DNA of 64,000 bases from Hyaloscypha bicolor E (taxonomy: Eukaryota; Ascomycota; Leotiomycetes; Helotiales; Hyaloscyphaceae), in NCBI RefSeq assembly GCF_002865645.1, contig NW_020194575.1:807247-871246 (forward strand), written 5' to 3'. Position numbers and translations under genes: made by a program. The notes beneath the pieces are model-generated. The model did not search any database, was not told the DNA's origin, and worked only from the letters and a program-made list of their open reading frames with translations. This document shows, one piece after another, positions 11,706 to 21,984 of this stretch. The first letter of the stretch is position 1. Each line of letters begins with the position of its first letter.

Positions 11706-12652
11706 ATTCATGATCAGACATTAGCAGGTTTGCTGTTATCTTTTAGGGTTGGACTTTGAATTCCTAAAACTCACTGTGAAATCTGACTCTCTGACCATGT
11801 GAGCGCGGACAGCGGCAATGTCGTTATGAGCACGGTAAGCCGAGAACTATAATTCGACCTAAGATGTAACTTCTTCTATGAATGCCATGAGGCTCCTGGG
11901 ATCAAGCAATGTAGAAGTGCATGACCGAGTTTCAGATCGATTCCGTAGAAGTGGACGTAGGAACCGCAATTGTTTTCGCAGTCTGGAAAATTCTTGGAAA
12001 GGGAAAAACAATCCGTTTAATGATGATTGAGAATCATATTCCTAATGCGCGAAGGGGATATTCGAAGTTATTGCTTTCAAAAGCGTCAAGGTGATGTTTG
12101 CGCTGGGGCAATTTGAGGTGCGCTTGACGGGTCGAGTAAAGAGGTTAGAGATCACCGGGAGTCATCATCCTTGAAGTTATTACTAACGTAATGCTTTGTC
12201 AATGTTCACTCATTGTACCATTCCAGCCTTAATAATGAGTTCAGTTTCCTGTCACCACTATTCTTGGGCCTGGGCCTTTAAGCCGAATTTTGTGTTACTC
12301 GAATTTTGTGGGCTGATCATGGGCTGAAAGCCTTCTTACGTCCCAAGCCACTTGCAGCAATCCACAGCATATCAGCCGATGCTTTGCACCTTGGCTGCAT
12401 TTTGTCTCATAGTCTGGCCATTCCTCGAAAAAAATGGTTGTCATCATTTGCGCAGCCCACATGGCTGTATTTTATCAGCTGAACATCATGTCTCACCAAC
12501 TTTCGACGATATAACCTCTCCATGCTTGCCTTCCTCTCGAAATTGGCCATCATCTCCGACTGAATACTCTCTTCAAAACATTGCTGTCTCACAGTCAACA
12601 CTTTCTTGTCATATACTATCTTGCTTTCACGCAGTTATCCATACCTCCCATC
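11706..12652. other. Intergenic, promoter side of the VPS62-like gene
   Basis: No gene seen. Short ORFs on both strands are not supported by motifs. The last 150 bases are pyrimidine-rich (CTTTC, TCTCTC runs), common before fungal start codons. Confidence 0.45.
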
Positions 12653-13761
12653 ATGACACCACCACTCACTCGAGCTGACATTGAAGCAGCCATTGCAAAG
12701 TACGCTCCAGTCCTCCAACTCCACCCCAACGAAAAGTACGTGAACTGCTCTGTCGAGTATTACCTTTCCCAGGCAACTTTGATCGACAGCAAAGATCCGA
12801 AGAACAACATCGTCCACCCACTCCAATCCCAACTTCCCCAAGGACCAAGAGAGGGCACACGGTACTCTTTCCACATGGACCCGTCGGTCAAGGCAGGAGA
12901 CTTCAGCACAGCAAAAGCCTACGTCAACGCTCTCTGGATCAAAACCACAACTTACACCGACCTGCAATTTTGGTTCTTTAGCGCTTACAATGGACATGGA
13001 ACAGCGCAATTTAGCAGCCTGCTTTTGAACAAAGTCAAGCATCAGGGCGATGTTGATCTCACTCCGTTGTATGTGTTGAGGAAGAGTTTTTCACCTATTT
13101 CATAATTTCCACATCTTCCGAGACGATCTGTCAGGGGCGATTGCTGACTTCCGGGCTATCTAGGGGGGAGCACTGGGCGGATTGGGAGTACACTTCAATT
13201 CGCATCGACAATGCGAGTAAAGAGATGATCGGGATTATTCTTTCGGAACACGGCACGAACGTCTTGCACGGCAAGGACGAGATCCCAAAGCTCTTCAAGA
13301 TGGTCAATGGTATGCATCCGGTGATCTATTCCAGCTTGAATGGCCATGCAAATTTCCCCGCCCCGGGTCCGAATTTCTCAGAACACAGGAAGGTGTTGGG
13401 GATTCCAGTGGGTCTGGAGTTCAACTTGGTCAATAGTACAGCGGACGGTGGATTAAGTCTCGATTGTTCGAAAAAGTACCAGGTTGTGGCTGCAGATTGG
13501 TTAAAGGGCAGTCCTGATGAATATGTGACGCCAGCTTGGGTTGGGTACCCGTATCGCTGGGGTCCAGAGGGGACGTCGATCTCGATGGATACCAATACTT
13601 TGGCCGCTATTTTGAAGGCGAGTCTGGGTGATGATGCTGATCCATTGTTGGATACCCCGATTGAGTTGTTGGCAAGTTGGTTGCTGCATATCTTTGTGAG
13701 AGCCGATATTAATGGGGTTGAAGCGCCAAGCGGACAAGCCCCGTGGAGTGGCAAGTATTGA
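12653..13761 (+). CDS. VPS62-like protein (PF06101/DUF946 type)
   Basis: Two exons, 12653-13068 and 13164-13761, give 337 aa. The 95-nt intron begins GTATGT and ends TAG, and the join restores PLGEHWADWEYT, the family's G-x-H-x-x-D-W-E-like core. The first exon holds YAPVLQLHPNEKYVNCSVEYYLS, the usual N-terminal signature; the second has NGHANFPAPG and WVGYPYRWGPEG. The family includes yeast Vps62, tied to vacuolar protein sorting but of unknown biochemistry. I chose ATG 12653 because homology-like sequence begins right after it. An in-frame ATG at 12581 would add 24 hydrophobic residues, a possible signal sequence that I consider less likely. The gene is intact although it lies among dead transposons. 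Confidence 0.85.
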
Positions 13762-14442
13762 GGTTGTAGGGATACGAGAATACTTAGCAAATTTCTAATT
13801 TGTTCCTACCCATGGTAAGCCTCGTCTGCTGGTGTCAGCATTCCGAATCTGCAAGAACATAACACGGAATTGGCGAGCTCCATGAATGTCATCCTGAGAT
13901 TTGAATAAAAAAGCGAAGATAAGGAGTTGCGAATCTTACATGTCGTCCGAAGATCTGGTCGGTTTCGAAAGTAAAAGTCAACTTCTATTCCACGAAATGA
14001 AAGTGCCACCACTGTCATTAACCTCTCTTATTCTGGTATAAACCACCGCTTCCACGCAGGCGACTGGTGTTTGCCGCCTACATTGCATGAGAATAGCAGT
14101 GAAGAAAACAACTGCTTAAAATACCCCACGTAATAACCCCTTTACTTTTCTACAACCAGCTCCAACTCTTTCAAATAATACTCAGTCGATATTATACTGC
14201 AATCTCACAGTGATTTATGGCTTCAGAGCGAAACTACAAGCAAGTGATAATGAAGGAGAGACTAACCATAAGAAGACCCATTTATATTCCTGAGTAGACG
14301 GTGCCTTCCAGTGCCTGATGGCTAATACCAGGACCTCAAAGGGAAATCCTAGTCACGACGAAGGTTGGTGAGAGTGGACTGCTAAACGCAAATGACTGGC
14401 GGAGAATTCGAAGGTGAGGTTTACCTCCATGTGACTGGTGAA
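13762..14442. other. Intergenic, no supported gene
   Basis: A 70-codon minus-strand ORF (13806-14018) holds GT...AG pairs, but no splice I tried gave a sensible longer protein. Nothing else is seen. Confidence 0.4.
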
Positions 14443-14828
14443 TCAAATATTGGGAGAGTAAGTAAATTTAAATAATTGTTCTGGATCGAAGGTGGTAATG
14501 GCCTTGTCAGAAATTAGTGAGTGAAGCGAGCCGTTGAGAGGGGCGTGCTGAACAACGCGGGCGACTGGAATAAAGTAAGCCGGGATCGTAGAGTACAAGT
14601 GCAAAAGCACAGTATGAAGCCCACCAACCAAGAATTCCTATATGTCTCAAGGGTAGCCACTGCCACTAATACTAACGATGATAGAACAGCTTGAGCATAG
14701 TGCAACGCGAAAATAACAAAGCTCAACCTTCTTACCAAGTGGTTATCCCAAGGTTCCCGGAGGGGATTATCTATCATCGGGTCTGCGAAAGGGGAGATCG
14801 CCGGTGGCAAGTCTGCTAATAGTGACAT
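14443..14828 (-). CDS. Possible small two-exon gene, unknown product
   Basis: Two minus-strand ORFs join cleanly: exon 14828-14736, intron GTAAGA...TATAG (14735-14638, 98 nt), exon 14637-14443. The product is 95 aa, starts MSLLADLPPAISPF and includes a hydrophobic stretch FLVGGLHTVLLHLYSTIPAYF. I do not recognise it. It could be the remaining end of a larger enzyme gene, or chance. The in-phase splice is the only support. Neighbours are the VPS62-like gene and a gag-only retroelement. Confidence 0.25.
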
Positions 14829-15221
14829 TAAACGTAGCAGTGATGCGGTGTCAGGGAGCAGCCGGTCCAGTGACCCGTGGCACCAGGAGAGTCACGGAAA
14901 TCCAAGCAGTCTAGGGTCGTTCAGCACCGGAGTTTCATGAGCAAAAGAGGGGACGGTCAGGGTAAACGTTAGACAAAGGTGGAGATTTATGCAACATCGA
15001 TGCCACATCTAAAAAACCGCACCTCGGACCAGCGATACTGCAAGACGATATACGTGTAAATCCTAGCAAGGCAGAATCACATCAGCGGCACATTTTACTG
15101 ATAAAGGGATGCAGGATCAGTTGGGCAGGGGTCAGATAGAGGTGGACCGTGGAAATTCATGCAACAGTTTAGAATTTCCCAGAGGACGGGGCTCCGCCTG
15201 GCTGATCCCTGAGTCAGTCAG
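14829..15221. other. Intergenic, no gene seen
   Basis: No convincing ORF. The stretch ends at the target duplication GTCAG of the gag-only element. Confidence 0.4.
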
Positions 15222-15343
15222 TGCCACGGCCTGGACAAGCTGTGGAAGTGGAAATGTATGTGTTTGTGTAAATATATGTATGAATGATCGTGCCCTAAGG
15301 GCGGTGAAGAAGCTATATATATGCCTGTACATAGCACGTGACA
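15222..15343 (-). repeat. 3' LTR of the gag-only element
   Basis: 122-bp LTR, nearly identical to 16147-16268. Differences include a one-base shift and a few transitions, for example ATGCCTGTACATAGC against ACGCCTGTGCGTAGC. Confidence 0.9.
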
Positions 15344-15380
15344 TGCCCCCTCAAAAAGAAGAAAAGGAATATCCCTATTC

Positions 15381-16088
15381 CTAACCAATGCCATTCAAAT
15401 GGGCCATTTGCCCTTTAATATAAATTGCGAAGGAGGAACGAGAGCTCGTTATGAGAAGTGAGCTTGTCGGAAGGAGGGAGCTCGTTATGAGAGCAAGAGT
15501 GAGAGGAAGGGAGCTCTTTATAAGAGCAGGAGTAGAGGGGCTCGTCGTGAGAGCAGGGGCAGAGGGGCTCGTCGTGAGAGCAGGAGTGGAGGGGCTCGTC
15601 GTAAGAGCAGGAGTGGAGGGTTGTTCTTCGTCTCCCTCGTCTTTATTGGCGGAGGCAGAGGGGCTCGTAGTGAGAGTAGGAGCCGGTATCTCTTGCAAGC
15701 ATATCCGCTGAACCACTTGAACGATCTGTTATATTTGGGTATCTGTAAGGGCATCCTTTTGGTTAAACCGCTGAGGGGGTTTAAATCGTGAAATAAGAGA
15801 AGTGCAAATCTCAGAGACAGGAACGGACGAGAGGAGACGACGTTCCAGGGGTATAAGCTCTGTGGAGTACCAGAAAAGAGCAGTATCACGAAGGCAGAGG
15901 GGAAAGGCTATACGAATATCGTCTTGCTGAGTCTCTGCTAAGTATAAGAGCATGTACGTAAATGCGAAAACGTCTATATAAACCACCGTCTTTCCGGTTA
16001 TAGCCACACCTTCTGGATTAAAATATCCAATATAATTGGGGTTGGGGGCTATTCTGGAGGATGGCGTGTATGTGGGTCGAGGACTCAA
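15381..16088 (-). pseudogene. Gag-like ORF filling the miniature element, one internal stop
   Basis: One minus-strand frame runs from ATG 16088 to a stop at 15381, broken by a single TAA at 15731-15729, where CAA-to-TAA by RIP is the simplest cause. The first 119 residues resemble fungal retrotransposon Gag: a PLCLRDTALFWYSTEL segment near residues 64-79, followed by SLISRFKPPQRFN. After the stop the same frame encodes a Thr/Ser/Pro-rich tail of 9-residue repeats (PALTTSPST). Gag would form the particle that packages element RNA. No zinc knuckle is seen. The ORF occupies almost all of the internal region. Confidence 0.7.
15530..15630 (-). repeat. Coding minisatellite in the Gag tail
   Basis: About four head-to-tail 27-30-bp units (plus strand GGGGCTCGTCGTGAGAGCAG plus a short spacer). 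The unit length keeps the minus-strand frame open and gives the repeated peptide TPALTTSPS. Degenerate related units extend to 15480 and 15680. Confidence 0.75.
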
Positions 16089-16146
16089 TTAAGAGCTCGC
16101 AATAAGGTATCGATATGGAGGTCGAAATCTTAGGGCATTGCTACCA

Positions 16147-16268
16147 TGTTACGGCCTGGACAAGCTGTGGAAGTGGAATGTGGTGTGTTTGTGTAAATAT
16201 ATGTATGAATGATCGTGCCCTAAGGGCGGTGAAGAAGCTATATATACGCCTGTGCGTAGCACGTGACA
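16147..16268 (-). repeat. 5' LTR of the gag-only element
   Basis: 122-bp LTR read from 16268 (TGTCACGTGC) down to 16147 (ending GTAACA). Followed on the minus strand by the TGGTAGC primer-binding site with no spacer. Confidence 0.9.
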
Positions 16269-16287
16269 GTCAGCGAGTCCGCAAGAA

Positions 16288-16610
16288 TGTTGAAATTAGG
16301 GGCCTGAGGCCCCTAATAGGCTTAGTAAGCCCTGGAACCGAACGCCATGGGGCTGTGCACTAGCTTAATACCCTGTCCAGCTGGAATACCCTGTATAGCT
16401 GGAATACCCTGTACGGCTGTACGGCTGGAATACCCTGTATAGCTGTAATCGGTTCAGCTGGCATAGGGATTTAGTACATGTGACTTAGGGGGTTCAGGGC
16501 TATATATACGGGCTACTTACCACTGTAGAACAGCAGTCAATTCAGTACCGTTTACTTGGTTTACATTGCAAGCACGTGACCCTAGCTATATTGCTTTAGC
16601 TAGTTCAACA
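16288..16610 (+). mobile_element. Solo LTR of the second-Copia family
   Basis: 323 bp from TGTTGAAATTAGG to TAGTTCAACA, flanked by an exact 5-bp duplication AAGAA (16283-16287 and 16611-16615). It matches the LTR at 9084-9433 along its length but has fewer 18-bp AGCTGGAATACCCTGTAT units and keeps the TG end that RIP altered in the other copy. A single LTR with matching duplication shows a full element once sat here and was lost by LTR-LTR recombination. It lies only 19 bp from the gag-only element. Confidence 0.93.
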
Positions 16611-16615
16611 AAGAA

Positions 16616-17087
16616 GCAGGCTTAAGGCAGATGGAGGCTGTAGGGCCGCCAGCGATAATTTTAGCGGAGCGGCCCATTTTGCCCTAAACTCGTGCATTTA
16701 TATTAGAACAGTGACAAATGTAAAGAACCTTCTAGTTGGAAAGCCCTTTCTTGCTATGGAATAGGTATACAAAAGTAATTTACTCCAAAACAAACCGGGA
16801 TTAACAGGATCACTATGTAAGTCTTTCCCCGTCCAGCGTAAAGAGTGAGAAAACACCGCCCTAGGCATCATCGGACGAGGTCACTGTCAAAGAGTTTAGC
16901 ATAGATTGTGAAGATGAAACTGTCGGCAGACATGTACATACTGACTGCGCTTTGGTGGGTATTCCAATAGGCGGCCGGATTTACATATTATAAATGAGGG
17001 TGATGACAGGTCACGAAAAGGAAAACACATAGAGGAGAATATTCATTCCCATTAACATTGGTCTGCGAAACCGCAAGTACATTAATC
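16616..17087. other. Intergenic, downstream of the membrane-protein gene
   Basis: No gene seen. Probably holds the 3' untranslated region of the minus-strand gene that ends at 17088. Confidence 0.4.
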
Positions 17088-19068
17088 TCAACCGATATGC
17101 GGCAAATAAGTGGTCCATAGAGGGGATAAAAACACTCTGCTGTCTAGGTATCCGACATTAATAAAGCACTCAATAATCAGATAGGCCCTCCCGAGTATAA
17201 CGAGTACAAAAGCCAGGAAAATAGCTAGTAGAAAGCAGATTTCAAAAAGATCATGGAGAGGTTTACGAAGCGATACCAGTTTCGAGAAAAGCCTCTCAGT
17301 CCATGAAAGGCTTCTGCCTGCAGACACAGCCGCGCTCGGTACATATTTCTTGACTCGTGGCAATAAATTGCTCAACAACGAATAGAAAGCTTGATAAGTT
17401 ATGGCTAATGGAATTGGAGCAATAAGAGCCAGACAAGATATCCTCCACAGAAGTCTTTCGGTATTGGTGGCGAAACTGTGGGAGCTCCATGCAATGCAAT
17501 GAAGCCCACCATAGACCATTGCTGTTATAGAAATGACGAGCACTCCGATGAGAGAACCGTGCATGGTCAATTCTGAAAGTCGCAGCGCCAGAAAATTCGT
17601 TTCTTCTATTATGAGCATTCCGGATTGACCAAAGAGGCCAGGATGAATTTCTGCAACCTTCGAGGCTAAGGACAATCTAGTAATATCAATTTGACTCAGG
17701 CTGACTGACTCAGGCACTCGCGGCGCGTCTTTCAAGGCGAAAATGGTGCCGGGAACCATACATCCTTTTCTGATTACCAGCTCGGGTGAAGAAGACGAAT
17801 CGAGCTTAGAAGACACCTTGCGATCTTGCGGCCTGACTGGTGGGGGTGAAGGCTCAGATGGTGGAAGAGAGACCATCTGCTCTATAATCGCCTGTTCTGG
17901 TATAGGTTGCACCGTAGTGGATGGCAAATCTCCGACATTACTGCAGGAATCAGAATTGACTTCGAAGACCAAGCCTGAAACAGTCATGGTATTTTTTCCT
18001 CCTGCTGGCTTCCCTGAAGGCCCCCCACTGCCCCTGTTAATCATAGGTGCCCAGAACTGTGCCTCTGCGAAGCCTTTGTATTCGAAAAAAGTCCGCGATT
18101 TTCCATAAGCAAGTCGATTCTCGTTAAGTTTGCTATGCATCCACAGAAATGCACACAGTGGCTGTGTACGAATCAGCGGCAGCAGTGTAGGTTGCTCGAT
18201 ATCTTGCGGTTTTTCCCACCAGAAATATATGGCGAAGAGAGTACATATGCCATGCGCAAATGTGTTCAGCTCAAGCAGGCTGATGGGCAAAGATTGGGCC
18301 AAACGGGCAACGAGTTGAGTGCAGAACCACAGCGTCTGGATCGCTACAAGAACTTTAGCCATGCTGCTAGCCTTGCCCTTGTCCCGAATATCGTCAACTG
18401 ATATATTTTCGAAGTCGTCCATGTACCCGAGCCGTATGAGGATCTTAATGCCAGCCTGTGTGAATGTTACATGTTCTTGACCCTTCGGGAGAAAGGGTCT
18501 CTCCGCTTTGGAACCATCAATGGCGAAGCCACCCATGGTGGCGTAAAATCCATGTGTCAGCGTCCAAGTCATCCGTGATCCGGAATGAGTTGATGTGACC
18601 TTGTGAGAGTTGTCTGAAGGCGGCTATAGAAAGTCAATCATCTACTTGGCGGCGGAAGCGTTAATGTTGACATACCTCGCTGGAGGACGGCGTATCTTTT
18701 TTCCTAAAATTCAAGCGGGCAAGCCACCTTCTGAGGCGAAGGACAAATAATTCATGTTCAGGACGCTTCTGGCGGCAGTGATCCATCATAAACTCAAGCA
18801 TTTCTTTCGCTTCTAGCCTTTGATAAAACGCAGTGAAGACCACCATTTCAGGGATCAGCGAGCCCACGACTACCCAACCGACTTTTCGCCATATCTGCTT
18901 TGTGTGGCCACGGTGCCCAGGCAAGTTGAGATGTACACAGCTCCAGACACATAGAGAAAGTGTAATAACACAACTTGAGACCAAGCCAAATGTCCCACGC
19001 CTGGTTGGTTCTGACACCCATCTCCCCTCATGCTCGGTTCCATTGCCAAAAATAGAGGAGGCACTCAT
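17088..19068 (-). CDS. Fungal multi-spanning membrane protein, function unknown
   Basis: Two exons, 19068-18676 and 18623-17088, joined across a 52-nt intron (GTATGT...CTATAG), give 642 aa. The start ATG 19068 is followed by a short charged segment, then membrane spans at about 27-50 (FGLVSSCVITLSLCVW) and 62-83. The next segment, WTLTHGFYATMGGFAID, and two further spans at about 221-267 are the pattern of a family of uncharacterised proteins common in filamentous ascomycetes. A Pro/Ser-rich loop follows (about 335-425), then three or four C-terminal spans. No enzymatic motif is seen. Frame and intron are clean and no RIP damage is visible, despite flanking repeats on both sides. Confidence 0.78.
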
Positions 19069-19270
19069 GAATAATCAATGGCCCCGTCGGGCAAATACAA
19101 GTCAAGGCGATATAATAATGCTCGCTGAAGAAGTACAAGTAATGCTAAGCAGGAAGAATAGAATGACGGGAAAATGAAAAGCGGTGCCCGTGCTGAGCGC
19201 CACGCAACCTATCGTTGTTGCCTATTTTTAGAAATAGCCGAGACTAGACTGCACACATGGTTGGTAAGTG

Positions 19271-19896
19271 GGGAAAAGTAAAACGACCCCCCGGTGTCGA
19301 TTAAGGGTGTCGATTGGGGCAGGGTTATTAACGACTTGCATAGGCTACTGAAGCTCTTTTAAAAAAGAATGTTAGATTTTTTAAATATAAGTATAAGCTA
19401 GTATATTATAACCCTCGTATTATAATCACGTGCTTCCTAATTTATAATAAAAAGATTCCCTAAAATAGTATTTTAATTTAAGGAAGTTTATATACTAGTT
19501 AATTAAATTCTAGTTTTTAAGCCTTATAAGGCCCTATAAATTTTGGGCTTATAGGGCTCGTATATCTGGTTTTAGGGACTTATTCGCTAAATTTCTGGGC
19601 TTTCTTAAGCTTACCTTTAAGCTATAAAATATAAAATATTTAACTTCTTTAATTTAAAGAGCTATTACTAATTCAAATTTTATAAAAAGTTTATATTTGT
19701 ATGGCTCTTAATTAGCGCTATGAGGAAATGAAACAAGTATTAAATTATATTAATTACTTATAAAATTAAATTAATTAAAGAAAAAGCCAGAGTTTTGGTG
19801 TTCCTGTCCAAGCGCCTCTACTTTGGGTTAGTGGCCAGTCGCCTCCCCAATCGACACCCCCAATCGTCACCGGGGGAGGGGCGGAGGGGAGGTCGT
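19271..19896. mobile_element. MITE copy 1 (GGGAAAA...GACC ends), right end decayed
   Basis: Left end GGGAAAAGTAAAACGACC continues into GGTGTCGATTAAGGGTGTCG. The right side has the inverted AATCGACACCCCCAATCG and stops at GGTCGT (19896), where the mirrored TTTTAG... is lost. It is the same family as 43259-44208, with collinear AT-rich interior including TTAGCGCTATGAGGAAATGA. Because the right end is eroded no target duplication can be read. It holds the empty TAA site (19606-19608) where copy 2 carries a second MITE. Confidence 0.8.
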
Positions 19897-20149
19897 GCGA
19901 TAAAAGTTCAACAAATGATAGTATCAACTAGTGGCCTTGGCCAAGATAAATACAATCTAGAGGGAAACTTTTCGAAACTAAGGAGTGTTTTGCAGATCGG
20001 GGCAACTTGAACCATCTGTTGTAAACCTGGCCAATCCGTGAAATCGTCTGTCGTGATTGTTTGAGGCGGATTTTAGTTTCGCCGGGTTCCGAGACTGTCG
20101 TATCTACAGAAGCAACCATTTTCTAACTTCATCAACATCCATCGCAAAT

Positions 20150-20949
20150 ATGACGCCCCCAACCTCAGGCCTTGACGCGCTCTTGAGTCGACGCGAGCTA
20201 AGCACTTTTCAGCGATTCTGGTCGTCACCATTGAGATTTCTCGCGAAAGCACTCTATGCTCTACTGGAGCCTGCCATTCCTGCGCCGAAAGACGGGATCC
20301 GCGTTGTGTGCATTTCAGATACTCATAATGTCCGGCCACAACTTCCGGATGGCGATATCCTCTTACATGCAGGCGATCTCACCCAATCCGGGTCCCTCAA
20401 GGAATTGCGAAGTCAAATAGAATGGCTTGATTCGCAGCCACACAGGTTCAAGGTAGTCATTGCCGGAAATCATGACCTGTGCCTTGATCATTCAAAAATG
20501 GAGGTGCAAGATGAAAATAACGAAGCTGTGCAAATCGATTGGCGTTCTTTAATTTACTCGAAGACTCATCCACCACAGTCTGTTTTTATGGAGGCCGACC
20601 ACTAAAAATATACGGGAGCCCTTGGACTCCAAAGCACGGGAACTGGGCATTCCAGTATCCTCGCGTTGGGCCAGACCCTTGGAAAGGGTCCGTTCCTGAA
20701 GATATCGACATTCTTCTCACACATGGCCCGCCAAAACACCATCTCGACCTTGGTCACCTGGGCTGTTCCTTTCTCCTGCAAGAAATCCATGCAAAGACGC
20801 CACTCCTTCATGTTTTTGGACATATCCATGCCGGATATGGCAGAAGAACGGTCGTGTGGGATTCTTTTGAGAGCGCTTATGAGCGCGCGATTGGGGACGA
20901 TGGTTCGTGGTTGGATTTGTTGCGAATGCTGATATTCAGTGTTTCTTGA
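20150..20949 (+). pseudogene. Metallophosphoesterase gene with a one-base frameshift
   Basis: The calcineurin-like phosphoesterase motifs are all present but split over two frames. Frame A from ATG 20150 has CISDTHN, GDILLHAGDLTQSGS and VVIAGNHDLCLD. Frame B from about 20560 to the stop at 20949 has LLTHGPPKHHLD and VFGHIHAGYG. These supply the usual metal-binding Asp, His and Asn residues. The change falls at 20555-20565, where LIY in frame A should run into LEDSSTT in frame B; one lost base explains it. No GT-AG intron spans the point. Family members are cytosolic phosphatases of unclear substrate. Either a true pseudogene at the edge of the AT island or an assembly error. Confidence 0.75.
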
Positions 20950-21115
20950 ATCGGAGAAAATGGGGACGGAGGGCGTCGAGGTACGGTCTTGGTAAATGCG
21001 TCCTCCGTTGGTGGTTTTCGGGATGAAGGACGGCGAGAAGCCATCACTGTCATTATCTAGTTAGGCTGTAAGAATACTCCACGGAGCCTGTCAGATTATA
21101 TCGTATTCATATACT

Positions 21116-21640
21116 TTACACAGAATAAATGTGAGGATCTTCGATCAAGATGTTCTTTGCCAAGAATTCCTTGCAAGCTTTTGGATCATCTGCCCCCCAG
21201 AAAGATATCCTTCTCATTTGGGATATCGAGTCGTGTCTCCAATTCCGATACCTCCGTAGCCCACTGCGGCACTTCTTCCAGTATTGTCGGCTGCGTAGCC
21301 AATGCACCCCAACCATGTTATAGGCGGTGCATTCCTCGGCAAACCTTCTCAATCAACCGATTAAAAGCCCTACACATCAACGCTGTCAAAACAGCAAGAA
21401 TCGCATAGCGCTGAGGATTTGTGTCTTTTGGGTCGAGGATGGCATTTACTGGCCATTCGGCTCTGTTGAAAAAAGATTCGAGTTCGTTGCGCAGTTCGAT
21501 AATGTCGTCTGTGACGATGAAATGGTAGAGGCGTACAGTGACGAGAGGGGCGTGTCGGTAGGAGAGTTGCGTTTGAGATAGCTTGCTCCGCCGCGACGCT
21601 AGATAGATCGTACGAGGGGGCGGTTGGTGATGAGGTACTC
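21116..21640 (-). pseudogene. Degenerate unknown protein gene, frameshifted
   Basis: Minus strand. From about 21590 an open stretch reads YRHAPLVTVRLYHFIVTDD, then ELRNELESFFNRAEWPVNAI and RYAILAVLTALMCRAFNRLIEK. The frame then breaks. SELETRLDIPNEKDIFLGG lies in a later frame, and a final frame ends KEFLAKNILIEDPHIYSV before the stop at 21116. The pieces read like one protein in order, so I call a pseudogene with at least two frameshifts. Family not recognised. It lies next to the AT-rich island and to another broken gene. Confidence 0.5.
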
Positions 21641-21984
21641 GGGTGTTACGTTTCTGACCAGTTGGTCGAAGGAGGGGGAGCGTTGGAAGAGATGTTTTAG
21701 CCCTGAGAGCATTGGGAGTTGAGTTGTTGCTGCCTATGGGCGTGAGAAGTTGGTTGGACCTAAATGGTGGAAAAAGCTTCAGTGTTTTTGGAATAGTCGA
21801 TCAATTTTCTCTCTTTTCTGCTTCGCATGCAGTTAGTAAGCTTGCCGCTCTTGCTCAGGCACTAATCACCCTCGTCTCAGTCAACTCACCTGAGCTGCGT
21901 AAGCAACCTGAGCAACTCACCCGAGCACCCTAAGTACCCTAAGCAACTAATCTGAGCACCCCGAGCACCCCGAGTAGCTCACCT

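Larger units (their letters stand above)
15222..16268 (-). mobile_element. Gag-only miniature LTR retrotransposon (TR-GAG/TRIM-like)
   Basis: A complete short LTR element of 1047 bp on the minus strand. Two 122-bp direct LTRs (15222-15343 and 16147-16268) have TG...CA ends and are flanked by an exact 5-bp duplication GTCAG (15217-15221 and 16269-16273). Directly inside the 5' LTR lies TGGTAGC (16146-16140, minus), matching the complement of an initiator tRNA-Met 3' end (GCTACCA). Directly before the 3' LTR lies a polypurine tract ending GAGGGGGCA. The only coding content is a Gag-like frame; protease, reverse transcriptase and integrase are absent, so it depended on another element. The LTR has CACGTG and TATATATA near its 5' end, a plausible promoter. 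Confidence 0.9.

Noticed and set aside
12407..13042. Long minus-strand ORFs over the VPS62-like first exon
   Set aside because: Shadows of the plus-strand coding region; no motifs.
15109..15384. 91-codon plus-strand ORF
   Set aside because: It spans the LTR of the gag-only element, and part of its sequence recurs in the other LTR (16115-16363).
9084..16610. One full Copia bounded by the LTRs at 9084 and 16288
   Set aside because: The interval holds host genes and other elements, not gag-pol, and each LTR has its own context; 16288-16610 has its own AAGAA duplication.
21900..21965. CCCTAA motifs that look like telomere repeats
   Set aside because: CCCTAAG occurs only twice within a degenerate CTGAGCA/CACCCGAG array; there is no uniform CCCTAA tract.
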